A program made the position numbers and the translations under genes. Positions 16,415 through 26,811 of a stretch of 64,000 bases of DNA are shown one piece after another (positions within the stretch are counted from its first letter, which is position 1; each line of letters starts with the position of its first letter). Origin of the DNA: Acetobacter estunensis (GTDB lineage: Bacteria > Pseudomonadota > Alphaproteobacteria > Acetobacterales > Acetobacteraceae). The stretch lies in the NCBI RefSeq assembly GCF_011516945.1, contig NZ_WOTH01000009.1, positions 1-64,000 of the forward strand. The letters are read 5' to 3'. The notes beneath the pieces were generated by a model that saw nothing but the letters and a program-made list of their open reading frames with translations, did no database searches and had not been told where the DNA came from.

Positions 16415-17818
16415 ATGCAGACCTTGCGGACGGGACGGACCCACACCACCATCTTGCCGAAGGCCTCTCGCCCCCCCGCCGTCTCACGGAACCTCAAGGT
16501 TCCCGTCGTCCTTGGCCTCTTGGCCCTTCTGTCGGCCTGCGCCAGCCAGAATCCCGCCTCCGACATGCAGATTTCAGTGGCTCAGGAAGAGGCCCGTTAC
16601 CGCGCTCAGGCCAAATCCTATTACGCGCCACCCGGCGGCTCAGACGATCCGTGGGGGCCCTACATCACCGAAGCTTCACAACGCTTCGACATCCCCGAGT
16701 TATGGATTCGCAGTGTGATCCAGCGTGAATCGGGCGGTCAGCTTTACCATCATGGCCAGCTTGTGACGTCCGCGCCCGGCGCCATGGGGCTGATGCAGTT
16801 GATGCCGCCCACCTACGACACCATGCGGTCCCAGTACAATCTCGGCAGCGATCCCTACGATCCGCACAACAACATTCTGGCCGGCACCGCCTATATCCGG
16901 CAGATGTACGACATTTACGGCTCCCCCGGCTTCCTCGCGGCCTACAATGCCGGTCCGGGACGACTGGAAGAGTTTCTCGGCCATAACCGCACGCTCCCGC
17001 GCGAGACACGCAACTATGTCGCCGCCATCGGACGCGAGATCATTGGCACTTATCCCGCCAGTCGCTCTCAGGCCGATCTGCTCGTAGCCAGCCACACCTC
17101 CACCAGCAGCCCGGCCTACGCCTATGCCGCGGCGGCCATGCCCTCTTCCACGGCAGCGTCCGTACGCAACGCATGGACCCATCGGATCAATGGCGCGGAA
17201 CGACCGGTGGAAGTGGCGGAAGCGCAGGCCTCTACGGATGAAGACACCACCCCCGTCAACGAGGCAGCGCCTGCCTATACCCAGACGCTCCCCGCAGTGT
17301 CGCATAATGCTGTGGAATCGCCGCAATCCGTCAGCGCGGCCTGGCAGCAACGCCTGCAGGCGGAGGGGGTTTCTTCTTCCGAGAGCAGCGACAACACCGC
17401 AGCGGCAGCCACCACCGCTTCCGCTCCTGTGGTCGTTCATTCGGTGGACGCAGCACTCCCCTCATCGAGAGTCGCCAGTCCGCGCTTTGCGCTGGTGTCC
17501 CCCGCGAGCGCGTCCTCCTCACGTCTGCCCGCCCGCGAGACGACACGCTCTGTCGGACTGGTCGGAAGCGCGCGAAACTGGGCCATTCAGGTGGGGGCGT
17601 TCAGTTCTCCGGCCATGGCGCAGGCGGCGGCCACTCATGCCCGCACGCGCGCTTCCGGTGATCTCGCCGGAGCCCACGCCCAGATTGCTGGCGTCCATGC
17701 GCCCCATGGCCAACTCTATCGCGCGCGCCTGACAGGATTGTCACGCAATGAAGCCGTGGACGCCTGTCGGCGACTGAGCGCTGGTCCCTGCGTCGTCGTC
17801 TCCCCTGAAGGCACCTGA
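16415..17818 (+). CDS. Lipoprotein lytic transglycosylase with C-terminal SPOR domain
   Basis: The N-terminus ends in a lipobox ('GLLALLSAC'), so the product is probably a lipoprotein. An SLT domain follows, with catalytic Glu105 in 'VIQRESGG', then 'GAMGLMQLMPPTYD', 'DPHNNILAGTAYIRQM' and 'LAAYNAGPGRLEE'. A long Ala/Ser-rich linker leads to a SPOR domain ('NWAIQVGAFSSPAMAQAAATHA' to 'PCVVVSPE') that binds denuded septal peptidoglycan. It cleaves murein glycan strands. It is divergent from the ABC exporter across 226 bp and followed 2 bp later by the peroxiredoxin gene. Confidence 0.9.
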   Translation: MQTLRTGRTHTTILPKASRPPAVSRNLKVPVVLGLLALLSACASQNPASDMQISVAQEEARYRAQAKSYYAPPGGSDDPWGPYITEASQRFDIPELWIRSVIQRESGGQLYHHGQLVTSAPGAMGLMQLMPPTYDTMRSQYNLGSDPYDPHNNILAGTAYIRQMYDIYGSPGFLAAYNAGPGRLEEFLGHNRTLPRETRNYVAAIGREIIGTYPASRSQADLLVASHTSTSSPAYAYAAAAMPSSTAASVRNAWTHRINGAERPVEVAEAQASTDEDTTPVNEAAPAYTQTLPAVSHNAVESPQSVSAAWQQRLQAEGVSSSESSDNTAAAATTASAPVVVHSVDAALPSSRVASPRFALVSPASASSSRLPARETTRSVGLVGSARNWAIQVGAFSSPAMAQAAATHARTRASGDLAGAHAQIAGVHAPHGQLYRARLTGLSRNEAVDACRRLSAGPCVVVSPEGT

Positions 17819-17820
17819 AC

Positions 17821-18363
17821 ATGCGAAAGCGATTTGTCGCAGCGACCCTGCTGACAGCGGGGCTCGGGTTGTCCTCCGCGCAGGCTGCCCTCCCCGTGGG
17901 ACGTTCCGCGCCAGCTTTCACGCTTCCGGCCAGCGTTGCGGGCCATGCCTTCACGTTTTCACTGAAGGATGCGCTGCGTAAAGGGCCGGTGGTGGTGTAT
18001 TTCTATCCCGCCGCCTTCACCCCCGGCTGCACCATCGAAGCCCATGATTTCGCAGACGCCATGGACCGCTTTCACGCGCTTGGCGCAACGGTCATTGGCG
18101 TCTCCATGGATGACCTCGCAACGGTCACACGGTTCTCCATCAGCGCCTGCCGAAGTCGCTTTGCCGTAGCCGCCGACACAACCGGCGCCATCGCCTCGCG
18201 TTACGACGCACGCAAGACATCCGATCAACATGCCCAGCGCGTTTCCTATGTGATCGCTCCTGATGGACGGATTCTTTCCGCTCATCAGGACCGGGCACCG
18301 GACAGCCACATCGAAACCGCTCTGGCCACACTCGAAAAATGGAAGGCCCATTCGGGTCACTGA
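17821..18363 (+). CDS. Exported peroxiredoxin (BCP/AhpC-TSA type)
   Basis: This 180-residue thioredoxin-fold peroxidase has a signal peptide ('FVAATLLTAGLGLSSAQAA'), the segment 'VVVYFYPAAFTPGCTIEA' with peroxidatic Cys70, 'ATVIGVSMDD' and 'RVSYVIAPDGRI'. Cys110 in 'ISACRSRF' could be a resolving cysteine. An exported form would reduce peroxides in the periplasm. It starts 2 bp after the transglycosylase stop, probably in one operon. Confidence 0.88.
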   Translation: MRKRFVAATLLTAGLGLSSAQAALPVGRSAPAFTLPASVAGHAFTFSLKDALRKGPVVVYFYPAAFTPGCTIEAHDFADAMDRFHALGATVIGVSMDDLATVTRFSISACRSRFAVAADTTGAIASRYDARKTSDQHAQRVSYVIAPDGRILSAHQDRAPDSHIETALATLEKWKAHSGH

Positions 18364-18406
18364 TCCCGAGGCGGTTCTATCCTGAGCGCACACCCGTGGT
18401 TCGGCG

Positions 18407-18937
18407 TCAGTCTGTCTTTGCGGCGCTCTTCATGGCGGCAATGGCGCGAAGAAAGTGGCGATCGGTCTTACGCTCCACGGACGCTTTCAGCCATTCCAGT
18501 TCCATGACTGCCGCAAGTCTGTGCCCTTCCGGCGTTTCGACGGCTCTCTCCCCGTCCTCTCCATCCGGTTCGATGTATCCCCAACCGACCAGATCCGCGC
18601 GGATTTTCTCACGGTCGTAATCATAACCTTCGTTCAGGATCGTCTTGAGCCGATGCACGACAGAGGCCAGTGCAATCAGATCGCGGGCATGACGCTGCAC
18701 GCCCACCTCATGCTCGGCCTCCACGGCAGTCTTGATGGCGTTTAGGGCCTGATCTTCCCGCACAAGTGGCATGATCGCATAGCCCAGCGACCGGTAGCGC
18801 TCCGGGTCCGTCGCATCCACCCAGCCTTCCCCGGATGTGGGCTGCACCAGCCACGCCACGGCACGAAACGTTATCTGCCCGGGAGATGTGACGGTTGAGG
18901 CAGGCTGTTCGGAGGTCTTTGAATCTTCGGACGTCAT
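18407..18937 (-). CDS. Conserved-looking hypothetical protein
   Basis: This soluble 176-residue protein has no recognised family. The N-terminal 20 residues are Ser/Thr-rich. The remainder is helical and charged, with 'RAVAWLVQPTSGEGWVDATDPERYRSLG' and 'HRLKTILNEGYDYDREKIRADLVGWGYIEP'. Codon usage and GC content match the neighbours, which supports a real gene. It lies convergent to the peroxiredoxin gene and 178 bp downstream of hemW on the same strand. Confidence 0.65.
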   Translation of the reverse strand: MTSEDSKTSEQPASTVTSPGQITFRAVAWLVQPTSGEGWVDATDPERYRSLGYAIMPLVREDQALNAIKTAVEAEHEVGVQRHARDLIALASVVHRLKTILNEGYDYDREKIRADLVGWGYIEPDGEDGERAVETPEGHRLAAVMELEWLKASVERKTDRHFLRAIAAMKSAAKTD

Positions 18938-19115
18938 GACGGGCTAAACGACTGTCCTCCTGCAACGGGGCACGCGCCAGATGCACCCACGACGCCCAGA
19001 AGCCGTCCTGCGTGTCTTCGGGTGAAGCGCGTCTCTTTCCTGATAAAGCATTCGGGCGTACAGGCAATGCAGACGTGCATCATTGATCTTTCATTGATGA
19101 TGTCACCACCCGCCT

Positions 19116-20318
19116 TCACAGCACCAGACGCGGCAGGATGGCTTCGAGCCGCACCCGCCCGCTGGCTGTGGCGCGTAGTCCGCCCTCCGGCAATACGGCA
19201 AGATACTCTTCGTCCAGACAGGCCGCGAGCACATCCCGGTCCACGGCCTCTTCCAATGACAGCCCCACGCGAGCGGCAAAATGCGCGGCGTCCACGCCAC
19301 TCTCCAGCCGCAGCCCCATCAGCAGCATCTCGCGGGCGCGATCCTCACGGCTAAGGGCTTCCGCTGACACCTGCCCTGTTCCTGTCGCCTCCACACGCTC
19401 GGCCCATGGTTCGGGCGCACGGTGTCGGCGCGTGGCCCACAACTCTCCCCCCAGCGTCAGGCGTCCATGCGCGCCGGGACCGATGCCCAGATAATCATCG
19501 TAATGCCAGTAAGCGAGATTGTGCCGACTTTCCGCACCCGGCCGTGCGTAGTTGGACACCTCATAGGCCGCGAGCCCATGTCGGGCCGTGACATCGCCGG
19601 TTTCCTCGTAGAGCGCCGCAGCGTGGTCTTCATCGGGTATGACGATCTTGCCCTGCCGCGCCAATCCCTCGAAACGTGTCCCCGGCTCAATGGTAAGTTG
19701 ATAGAGCGACACATGATCCGCCACCAGCGTAAGGGCCTGATCCAGTTCCGCCCGCCAGTCCGCCAGTGACTGACCGGGACGGGCGTAAATCAGATCGAAT
19801 GTCACGCGGGGAAAAAGCCCGCGCGCCATTTCCAGAGCACTCACGGCCTGCGCGGCGGAATGCTCACGCCCCAGGATCTTCAGCGCATCATCACGGAGCG
19901 ACTGAATACCCAGAGAAACACGATTGACTCCCGCATCCCGGAAGCCGCGCAAACGATCGATTTCCACGCTCGTCGGGTTGGCCTCCAGCGTGATCTCGAT
20001 GTCGTCTGTTGTCGTAAAAAGCCGTCGGGCATCCGCGATCAGCGCTCCCACTCCTTCGGGGGGCATGAGCGAAGGCGTCCCGCCCCCGAAAAAAATGGAC
20101 GTCAGGCGGCGGCGACCGAGCCGCTCCGCCTCATGCGCCAGTTCGCGCCGAAGAGCCGCGACGAACCGCTCGGCGGGAATACGCTCCCGCACATGGCTGT
20201 TGAAGTCGCAATAAGGACACTTGGCCAGACAGAACGGCCAGTGAATATAGAGCGCAAATGCCTCACCGCGCTGGGATGGCGCCGATAAGGCATTGAGGGC
20301 GACAGGAGAGAGCGTCAC
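19116..20318 (-). CDS. hemW: Radical SAM heme chaperone HemW (coproporphyrinogen III oxidase-like)
   Basis: This 400-residue radical SAM protein has the cluster motif 'CLAKCPYC' (Cys30, Cys34, Cys37) within the HemW N-terminus 'ALYIHWPFC', then 'TSIFFGGGTPSLM', 'VNRVSLGIQSL' and a C-terminal HemW domain ('YEVSNYARPGAESRHNLAYW'). HemW binds heme and passes it to target proteins; it is not the HemN enzyme despite the older name. It begins 4 bp after the kup stop, so they are likely co-transcribed. Confidence 0.92.
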   Translation of the reverse strand: MTLSPVALNALSAPSQRGEAFALYIHWPFCLAKCPYCDFNSHVRERIPAERFVAALRRELAHEAERLGRRRLTSIFFGGGTPSLMPPEGVGALIADARRLFTTTDDIEITLEANPTSVEIDRLRGFRDAGVNRVSLGIQSLRDDALKILGREHSAAQAVSALEMARGLFPRVTFDLIYARPGQSLADWRAELDQALTLVADHVSLYQLTIEPGTRFEGLARQGKIVIPDEDHAAALYEETGDVTARHGLAAYEVSNYARPGAESRHNLAYWHYDDYLGIGPGAHGRLTLGGELWATRRHRAPEPWAERVEATGTGQVSAEALSREDRAREMLLMGLRLESGVDAAHFAARVGLSLEEAVDRDVLAACLDEEYLAVLPEGGLRATASGRVRLEAILPRLVL

Positions 20319-20322
20319 GCCG

Positions 20323-22311
20323 TCAGATGGCGACCTTCACGCCCAGCTCGACCACGCGGTCCATCGGAATACGGAAGAACTCCGTGGCTGGGGAGGCGTT
20401 GCGCGCCATGAACATGAACAGAGCGAATCTCCAGCGCGACATCTTGGTCACAGACGAGCGCGTGAGCAGTTCGCGTGAGATGAAGTAGGACGCCTGCAAC
20501 GGATCGAAGTCCACACCGTTGGCCTTCAGGTCTTCCAGCGCGCGCGGGATGTTTGGCGTCTCCATAAAGCCGTAACGCAGGATCACGCGGTAGATGTCAT
20601 GCGCCAGTTCCTCGACAGCAACACGATGCCCACGATCCGCCTCCGGCTGATCCAGCGTTTCCACCGTCACGAACAGGACATGATCGTGCAGGATCTTGTT
20701 GTGCTTGAGATTATGCAGCAGGCACGGCGGCACGAAATCCGGCGTGGCGGTGAGGAACACTGCCATGCCCGGCACACGGATGGTACGCGACTGCGGAAGG
20801 CGGGCAATGAACGACCCCATCGGCAGGCTGTCCTGCCCCTGACGGGCTACGATCAGGCTGCGGCCACGCTTCCATGTCGTCATCATCAGCGTCAGCACGC
20901 AGCCGAGCATCAGCGGCACCCAGCCACCATCGGGGATCTTGAGCGCGTTGGCGGAAAAGAACGTCAGATCAACCAGCGCCAGCGGCACGAAGGTCGCATA
21001 GACCGCGCGGGCCGCCCATTTGAAATGCCCCCGGAACACGACGAAGCACAGCGCGTCCGTGCACAGGAAGGTGCCTGTCACGGCAATACCGTAGGCCGCC
21101 GCCAAGGCATCCGAACTGCGGAAAGCCAGAACGAGCAGGATGGACCCCACCATGAGGAAACGGTTGAACCCCGGCAGATAGATCTGTCCTTCCTCTTCCG
21201 CGTTCGTGTGCACGATCCGCATCCGTGGCAGGTAGCCAAGCTGGATGAGTTGGCGACACACCTGAAAGCCGCCTGAGATGCCCGCCTGACTGGCGATCAC
21301 GGTGGCGAACGTCGCAAGGATCACCAGCGGGATCTGCATCGATTTCGAGGCCATCATGAAGAACGGATTGGCCAGCGCATCCGGGTGAGACATCACCAGC
21401 GCGCCTTGGCCGAAATAGTTCAGCACCAGCATGGGCAGCACGAAGAACAGCCACGCATAGCGAATGGGCTGACGCCCGAAATGTCCCATGTCGGCGTACA
21501 GCGCCTCGGCACCGGTGACGCACAGCACTACAGAGCCGAGCGCCAGAAAGGACAGCGCTCCATGGTGAATGATGAACAGGATGGCATAAAGCGGCGAAAT
21601 AGCGAGCAGAACGCCCGGATGATGGAGTATCTGGACCAGCCCCATCATGCCCAGGGAGCCGAACCACAACAGCATCACCGGCCCGAAGATGGCACCGACC
21701 TTGCCTGTGCCCACCCACTGCACGCTGAACAGTCCGATCAGCACGGCTATGGCGATCGGGATCACGAAGTCCCGCGCACCCGGCACACTGATTTCCACAC
21801 CTTCAATGGCCGACAACACCGAAATGGCGGGGGTAATCACACCGTCACCGAAGAACAGACAGGCGCCCGCGATGCCGGTCAGGCCGAGCGCCAGCCGTAC
21901 ACGGTTGTTGGCTGTCACACGCTGAGCCAATGACGCCAGCGCAAGAATGCCACCCTCTCCGTTGTGGTCGGCCCGCATGACGAGCAGGACGTATTTGAAC
22001 GTCACCACCACGATCAGGGTCCAGAAGATCAGGCTTTCGATGCCCATGACTTCCGCGTTCTGGACCGCGTGATGACCCGAGACGATCTCGATCGTGGAGC
22101 GCAGTGCGTAGAGCGGACTGGTGCCAATGTCGCCATAGACCACACCCAGAACGCCCAGAAGCGCGGCAAAGCCGACCGGCGGAGCCGCGTGTTGCGGCTG
22201 GTCCGCTCCGAACTCAGCGCTCCACGCTCCCGCCTTCTTCGCCGGTTCCTGCCCGTTCGAAGGTGGCGAAGGGACCGCGTGGTTGTCCGGCGGTGTCGCG
22301 CTTGCAGTCAT
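20323..22311 (-). CDS. kup: Low-affinity potassium transporter Kup
   Basis: Kup is a K+:H+ symporter of the KUP/HAK family. The 662-residue protein has the family start '[22 protein letters not shown]', about 12 helices including '[15 protein letters not shown]', '[13 protein letters not shown]' and '[16 protein letters not shown]', and the soluble C-terminus. ATG at 22311 is preferred over a GTG at 22344. The hemW gene follows 4 bp after its stop. Confidence 0.95.
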   Translation of the reverse strand: MTASATPPDNHAVPSPPSNGQEPAKKAGAWSAEFGADQPQHAAPPVGFAALLGVLGVVYGDIGTSPLYALRSTIEIVSGHHAVQNAEVMGIESLIFWTLIVVVTFKYVLLVMRADHNGEGGILALASLAQRVTANNRVRLALGLTGIAGACLFFGDGVITPAISVLSAIEGVEISVPGARDFVIPIAIAVLIGLFSVQWVGTGKVGAIFGPVMLLWFGSLGMMGLVQILHHPGVLLAISPLYAILFIIHHGALSFLALGSVVLCVTGAEALYADMGHFGRQPIRYAWLFFVLPMLVLNYFGQGALVMSHPDALANPFFMMASKSMQIPLVILATFATVIASQAGISGGFQVCRQLIQLGYLPRMRIVHTNAEEEGQIYLPGFNRFLMVGSILLVLAFRSSDALAAAYGIAVTGTFLCTDALCFVVFRGHFKWAARAVYATFVPLALVDLTFFSANALKIPDGGWVPLMLGCVLTLMMTTWKRGRSLIVARQGQDSLPMGSFIARLPQSRTIRVPGMAVFLTATPDFVPPCLLHNLKHNKILHDHVLFVTVETLDQPEADRGHRVAVEELAHDIYRVILRYGFMETPNIPRALEDLKANGVDFDPLQASYFISRELLTRSSVTKMSRWRFALFMFMARNASPATEFFRIPMDRVVELGVKVAI

Positions 22312-22401
22312 ATTCCGAGTCACACTCCCTCGCACGGTATGCACACATGCCCCGACCGTGCCTGCGGGTCTCTCAATGTCCGGCTGACTTACCGGCCCCG
22401 G

Positions 22402-23103
22402 TCAGTTCGCCGCAAGTCCTGCGGGTCGGCCTCCGAAGATGGCCGTTCCCACTCGCACCAGTGTTGCGCCCTGCGCAATGGCCTGTGGAAAATCCGCCGA
22501 CATGCCCATGGACCGCACGGCAAGCCCATGTTCATCGGCAAGCTGACGCAGAAACTGAAAATGCGGAACAGGGTCTTGGCCTGCGGGCGGGATACACATC
22601 AGACCGCGCAGCCTGTCGCCGAAGCGTGTCCGGTTCGCCCGGATGAAAGCCTCCGCCTCTTCACGCGGAACGCCGAATTTCTGCGGCTCATCCCCCGTGT
22701 TCACCTCGATCAGAAGATCGGGCAGACGCCCTTCCTGATCGGCCGCCTTCGCCAGCGCGTCCGACAGAGAGGGCCGGTCGAGGCTCTCGATCATGTCCGC
22801 GATACGCACGGCCTCCCGCGCCTTGTTGGTCTGGAGACCACCGATGAGATGCAGCTTCAGATCGGGCCATGCCTTACGCAGCGCCGGAAACTTCGCTGCG
22901 GCTTCCTGCACGCGGTTCTCGCCAAAGACGCGCTGTCCCGCCTGCAACGCAGCCTCGACCGCGCTTTGCGGATGGAATTTGGAGACGGCCACCAGCGTCA
23001 CATCCGCCGGATCACGTCCGGCTTCACGCGCCGCCTGCTCTATGCGAACCCGCACACCGGCGAGTGCCGAAGCCACGTCATGCTGGGAAGATGCGATATC
23101 CAT
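22402..23103 (-). CDS. Pyridoxal phosphate homeostasis protein (YggS/PROSC)
   Basis: This 233-residue PLP-binding TIM-barrel protein has 'VTLVAVSKFHP', whose Lys forms the Schiff base with PLP, 'FGENRVQEAAAKF', 'LHLIGGLQTNKAR' and 'LSMGMSADFPQAI'-type C-terminal motif ('VRSMGMSADFPQAIAQGATLVRVGTAIFG'). It buffers PLP and affects amino acid metabolism. The start at 23103 gives the standard length; the longer frame to 23253 would overlap the glycosyltransferase gene. Confidence 0.93.
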   Translation of the reverse strand: MDIASSQHDVASALAGVRVRIEQAAREAGRDPADVTLVAVSKFHPQSAVEAALQAGQRVFGENRVQEAAAKFPALRKAWPDLKLHLIGGLQTNKAREAVRIADMIESLDRPSLSDALAKAADQEGRLPDLLIEVNTGDEPQKFGVPREEAEAFIRANRTRFGDRLRGLMCIPPAGQDPVPHFQFLRQLADEHGLAVRSMGMSADFPQAIAQGATLVRVGTAIFGGRPAGLAAN

Positions 23104-23215
23104 GATGGCACAAAATGCCGCACGCAAGCGAAGGGTCAAGAGGGCGCGTACGAGCAGCAGACAATCATCCTCTTTTTCAGGAAACCAGGTGACGAGAGAT
23201 GTCCGGATACAACAT

Positions 23216-24217
23216 TCACCCGATCCCTCGCCCTTCCAGCATCCCGAATGCACAGTAGTGGTAAAAGGCGGACATGTCTGAGGCCGCCACGTCTGCGTGC
23301 AACGCCATATAGGCCTGAGCGTCGAATGGCCGTGAACGTGTGACCTGACCGTCCACGACCTCCACCAGTTCCACGAGGTCGAGCGGTCGTTCAGGCTCCA
23401 TAGGGGCCAGCGTACCGAAGAACGCGTTGCACACTCCCAACGCCCCGAAATGGTTCACCACGCCCGGAAAACGCAGAAACACGCCATTGGCGAAACGCGC
23501 GAGATAGTCTTCTTCCGTCATGAAGAAGTAATCGATCAGGTGCATCCCCGCGCCCACGAAACTCTTCAAGGCCTTCTTGTCCGTGACGTCCACGCGGTCG
23601 CGCAGTTTACGCGCCGCATGTTCCACAAGCATGGGAAACGGCTTGTTGTGCATGTGAAGATAGGCAAGCGTCGTCTCCACGAAGCCTTCCGCCACGCGCG
23701 ACGTGATGGCGTGATAGCCCAGATCCACCTCTCCCACAGTGCCGCGCGCAACAAACTTCTTGGGGAAATCCATCGGGAGAAATCCACCCGCCACACCCGG
23801 CACATTCGCCGGATTGAAGCGTATCTGCATGGCGCGCTGTTCCCCGATCAATGCGTCGAGAGTCGCGTGAATGGCCCCTCGCGCGCAGCTCAATCCGCCA
23901 GCGGTATAGGTCGCGAGAAACTCGTCACAATCCACGGGAAGGGCGAAGTCATAATCCTCCTCCGTGTCCCAGTGTTCGATGATCTGGCGGACGTACTGGC
24001 CCTTGGCCTCAAAATCCATGGTGCGGCCAAGACCCCGCACAACCTGTGCACCCGCGCGGGCGTAGCGGTCGAGCGTGGCAAGCACATCCGGCTCAATGGA
24101 GCCATTATCCAGAACCACGAGGTTCTCAAAACCGAACAGATGCCCGTAATGGCGGAACCACGGCTCCAGCAGCAGCGTCTCGTCACGCTGCATCATCACG
24201 CATTTCACTCGCGCCAT
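23216..24217 (-). CDS. Family 2-like glycosyltransferase
   Basis: This 333-residue protein begins '[24 protein letters not shown]', the usual start of the Glyco_tranf_2_4 group, with '[13 protein letters not shown]' and a metal-binding acidic motif in '[10 protein letters not shown]'. It probably transfers a sugar from a nucleotide sugar onto a surface glycan. The C-terminus ('[16 protein letters not shown]') resembles a short repeat seen at the end of such proteins. Acceptor and donor cannot be told. It is divergent from hisG. Confidence 0.78.
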   Translation of the reverse strand: MARVKCVMMQRDETLLLEPWFRHYGHLFGFENLVVLDNGSIEPDVLATLDRYARAGAQVVRGLGRTMDFEAKGQYVRQIIEHWDTEEDYDFALPVDCDEFLATYTAGGLSCARGAIHATLDALIGEQRAMQIRFNPANVPGVAGGFLPMDFPKKFVARGTVGEVDLGYHAITSRVAEGFVETTLAYLHMHNKPFPMLVEHAARKLRDRVDVTDKKALKSFVGAGMHLIDYFFMTEEDYLARFANGVFLRFPGVVNHFGALGVCNAFFGTLAPMEPERPLDLVELVEVVDGQVTRSRPFDAQAYMALHADVAASDMSAFYHYCAFGMLEGRGIG

Positions 24218-24390
24218 GGCGCCCTCGCTTCAGTCTCTCGCGTTTGCGCGCACCCTACGCCGCCGCGTGCCGCCTGCCCACCGGCCACACCGTTTTGGCG
24301 CTCCCTGCGCAGTATGGTAAGGCGGCAGCGAACATCATGAAGCCGTCGCGGACCGCTGATTCCCACGTCCCGACCGCCCCGGAGTGTTGG

Positions 24391-25128
24391 ATGACTGTCG
24401 AGCGGAACCCGGCCCCTGTAGCACCCTCCCCCGTCTGTGCCGGAACCCCGCATCACGGCGGAGCGACGGATGGCAAGCTGATTCTTGCCCTGCCCAAGGG
24501 TCGTATTCTCAAGAGCGCCAAACCGCTTCTGGCGCGCGCGGGAATCGTTCCGTCCTCCGACTGCCTCGATGAAAGCAGCCGCCGTCTGCGCTTCGACACC
24601 AACAATCCCGATCTCGACGTCGTGCGTGTGCGCTCGTTCGACGTGGCCACTTTCGTGGCGCAGGGAGGAGCGCAGCTCGGCATCTGTGGCGCAGACGTTA
24701 TGATGGAGTTCGATTACCCCGAACTTTACGCCCCGCTCGATCTCGGGATCGGCGGTTGCCGCGTTTCGGTCGCAAGCCCTGATGGCGATGACGATGCCCA
24801 TGACTGGAGCCGTCACTCCTGCATCCGCGTCGCCACCAAATATCCCAACATCACCCGTCGTCACTTCGCGGAACGCGGCATCAACGCCGATATCGTGCAT
24901 CTGCATGGCGCGATGGAACTGGCCCCGATGCTCGGCCTTTCGCGCCTGATCGTGGATCTGGTGGACACCGGCTCCACCCTGCGCGCCAATGGCCTGCACG
25001 AAGTGGAAACCATCATGCAGATCACGAGCCGACTGGTGGTCAACCGTACCGCGCTGAAGACACGCCCGAAAGAAATCGCCGCCCTCATCGCCCGCTTCCG
25101 CGACGCTCTCCTGCCCGTCGCCGCCTGA
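24391..25128 (+). CDS. hisG: ATP phosphoribosyltransferase, catalytic subunit
   Basis: HisG makes phosphoribosyl-ATP, the first step of histidine synthesis. Motifs are '[12 protein letters not shown]', '[20 protein letters not shown]', '[14 protein letters not shown]' and '[16 protein letters not shown]'. It stops soon after that, without the C-terminal regulatory domain, so it is the short form that needs HisZ, which is not in this window. ATG at 24391 is chosen because GGAG lies 6 nt upstream. The frame is open far upstream without support. About 25 residues precede the conserved part, longer than usual. Confidence 0.93.
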   Translation: MTVERNPAPVAPSPVCAGTPHHGGATDGKLILALPKGRILKSAKPLLARAGIVPSSDCLDESSRRLRFDTNNPDLDVVRVRSFDVATFVAQGGAQLGICGADVMMEFDYPELYAPLDLGIGGCRVSVASPDGDDDAHDWSRHSCIRVATKYPNITRRHFAERGINADIVHLHGAMELAPMLGLSRLIVDLVDTGSTLRANGLHEVETIMQITSRLVVNRTALKTRPKEIAALIARFRDALLPVAA

Positions 25129-25185
25129 ATGCCCGCATCCATGAGGCGCATGCCGAACACGGATGCCAGACCAGAGAGGACAGCC

Positions 25186-26478
25186 ATGAAACGTCTGGAC
25201 AGCCGCACGCCGGAGTTCGAGGCCGGCTTTACCGCCCTACTCGCAGACCGCGAGACCGAAAGCGGACGGGTGGACGCCCCGGTCGCCGCCATTCTTGAAG
25301 CCGTCCGCACGCGGGGTGATGAGGCCATCTGCGAGTTTACCGCCCGCTTCGACCGCATGAAACTGACACCTGACCGGCTCGCCATCCCGGCCGCCGAAGT
25401 GGACGCCGCCATTGCACAGGTGCCCCGCGACCAACTCGATGCGCTGGAAGTCGCAGCCACCCGCATTGAGGCCTTTCATCGCGCCCAACTCCCCACGGAC
25501 ATGGAATTCACCGACGCAGACGGCGTGACGCTCGGTCAACGCTGGACCTCTCTCGATGCCGTGGGGCTGTACGTACCGGGCGGCAAGGCGGCCTACCCCT
25601 CCTCAGTGCTGATGAACGCCATTCCCGCCCATGTCGCGGGCGTGGAGCGGCTGGCCATGTGTGTGCCGACACCCGATGGCGTCCTCAACCCACTGGTGCT
25701 TGCGGCCGCCCGTCGCGCAGGTGTGACCGAAATCTACCGCATCGGCGGCGCGCAGGCCGTAGGTGCTATGGCCTATGGCACAAAGACGATCCGTCCGGTG
25801 GACCGCATCGTCGGTCCCGGCAATGCCTATGTGGCGGAAGCCAAGCGGCAGGTATTCGGTCGCGTGGGGATCGACAGCATCGCAGGGCCGTCCGAAGTGG
25901 TGGTGGTGGCCGACGCCAACAACGACCCGCGACTCGTGGCCCTCGATCTGCTTGCGCAGGCCGAGCACGATGAACTGGCGCAGGCCATTCTCATCACCAA
26001 TGACGCCTCCTTTGCCGATCGTGTGGCCGAAGCCGTCGCCTGCGAACTGGAGACGCTGACACGCCGGGTCATTGCCTCAGCAAGCTGGCGTGATTTCGGT
26101 GCGATCATCCTCGTTCCCGACTGGGACGAGGCGGCGCGTCTGGTGGACCGCATAGCCCCGGAACATCTGGAACTGATGGTGGACGACCCACGCGCCCTCT
26201 TTGCCAAGACAAAGCACGCGGGCGCGGTCTTCCTTGGGCGGTTCTGCCCCGAAGCCGTGGGAGATTATATCGGCGGCCCGAACCATGTGCTGCCGACATC
26301 GCGCACGGCGCGGTTCGCCTCGGGTCTGTCTGTTTATGATTTTCTCAAGCGCACGACGTTCATCGCCGCCGATAAAACCGCACTGGAACGCATCGGTCCC
26401 GCAGGCGTCACACTCGCTCAGGCCGAAGGGCTGGAGGCCCATGCGCTCAGCATTTCGGCCCGGCTGGACAAACGCTGA
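25186..26478 (+). CDS. hisD: Histidinol dehydrogenase
   Basis: HisD oxidises histidinol to histidine in two NAD-dependent steps. The 430-residue protein has 'GLYVPGGKAAYPSSVLM', 'VDRIVGPGNAYVAEAKR', 'IAGPSEVVVVAD', 'LLAQAEHDELAQAIL' and the C-terminal 'PEHLELM' and 'GDYIGGPNHVLPTSRTARF' carrying zinc and catalytic His residues. The start at 25186 has AGAGGA 5 nt upstream; the open frame begins at 25129. It follows hisG by 57 bp. Confidence 0.95.
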   Translation: MKRLDSRTPEFEAGFTALLADRETESGRVDAPVAAILEAVRTRGDEAICEFTARFDRMKLTPDRLAIPAAEVDAAIAQVPRDQLDALEVAATRIEAFHRAQLPTDMEFTDADGVTLGQRWTSLDAVGLYVPGGKAAYPSSVLMNAIPAHVAGVERLAMCVPTPDGVLNPLVLAAARRAGVTEIYRIGGAQAVGAMAYGTKTIRPVDRIVGPGNAYVAEAKRQVFGRVGIDSIAGPSEVVVVADANNDPRLVALDLLAQAEHDELAQAILITNDASFADRVAEAVACELETLTRRVIASASWRDFGAIILVPDWDEAARLVDRIAPEHLELMVDDPRALFAKTKHAGAVFLGRFCPEAVGDYIGGPNHVLPTSRTARFASGLSVYDFLKRTTFIAADKTALERIGPAGVTLAQAEGLEAHALSISARLDKR

Positions 26479-26586
26479 GGCCCAGCCACGCAACCTAAAC
26501 TTGACCGCGGCCCCGTGCCGCGGCCATAACCCCGACCTTGCATTTCCCCAGATGGGACAGGAAACACAGAATGAGTGGAAGCCAGA

Positions 26587-26805
26587 ATGTCTAAAGAGGA
26601 CATGATCGAGTTCAGCGGAACCGTCACGGAGCTGCTGCCCAACGCCATGTTCCGCGTCAAGCTCGACAACGAGCACATGATCCTTGCCCACACGAGCGGA
26701 AAGATGCGCAAGAACCGCATCCGCGTGCTGGCCGGTGACCGTGTGAGCGTAGAGATGACGCCTTATGACCTGACGAAAGGTCGCATCACCTTCCGCTTCA
26801 AGTAA
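26587..26805 (+). CDS. infA: Translation initiation factor IF-1
   Basis: This 72-residue S1-like OB-fold protein has the IF-1 sequence '[20 protein letters not shown]', '[23 protein letters not shown]' and the ending 'GRITFRFK'. It binds the 30S A site at initiation. The start at 26587 has GGAA upstream; the frame is open to 26575. The order hisD-infA-maf-RNase E/G-yacG is a conserved alphaproteobacterial arrangement. Confidence 0.97.
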   Translation: MSKEDMIEFSGTVTELLPNAMFRVKLDNEHMILAHTSGKMRKNRIRVLAGDRVSVEMTPYDLTKGRITFRFK

Positions 26806-26811
26806 GCCTGC

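Noticed and set aside
15265-16566. 433-residue version of the ABC-2 permease
   Set aside because: The extra 126 residues are Arg/Cys-rich, cross the divergent promoter region and overlap the transglycosylase gene.
21964-23343. 459-residue frame on plus spanning kup and yggS
   Set aside because: It crosses two conserved genes and their intergenic region in antisense and shows no domain.
24046-24390. N-terminal extension of hisG
   Set aside because: The frame is open, but the extension overlaps the divergent glycosyltransferase gene and lacks a start site. ATG at 24391 has GGAG at the right distance.
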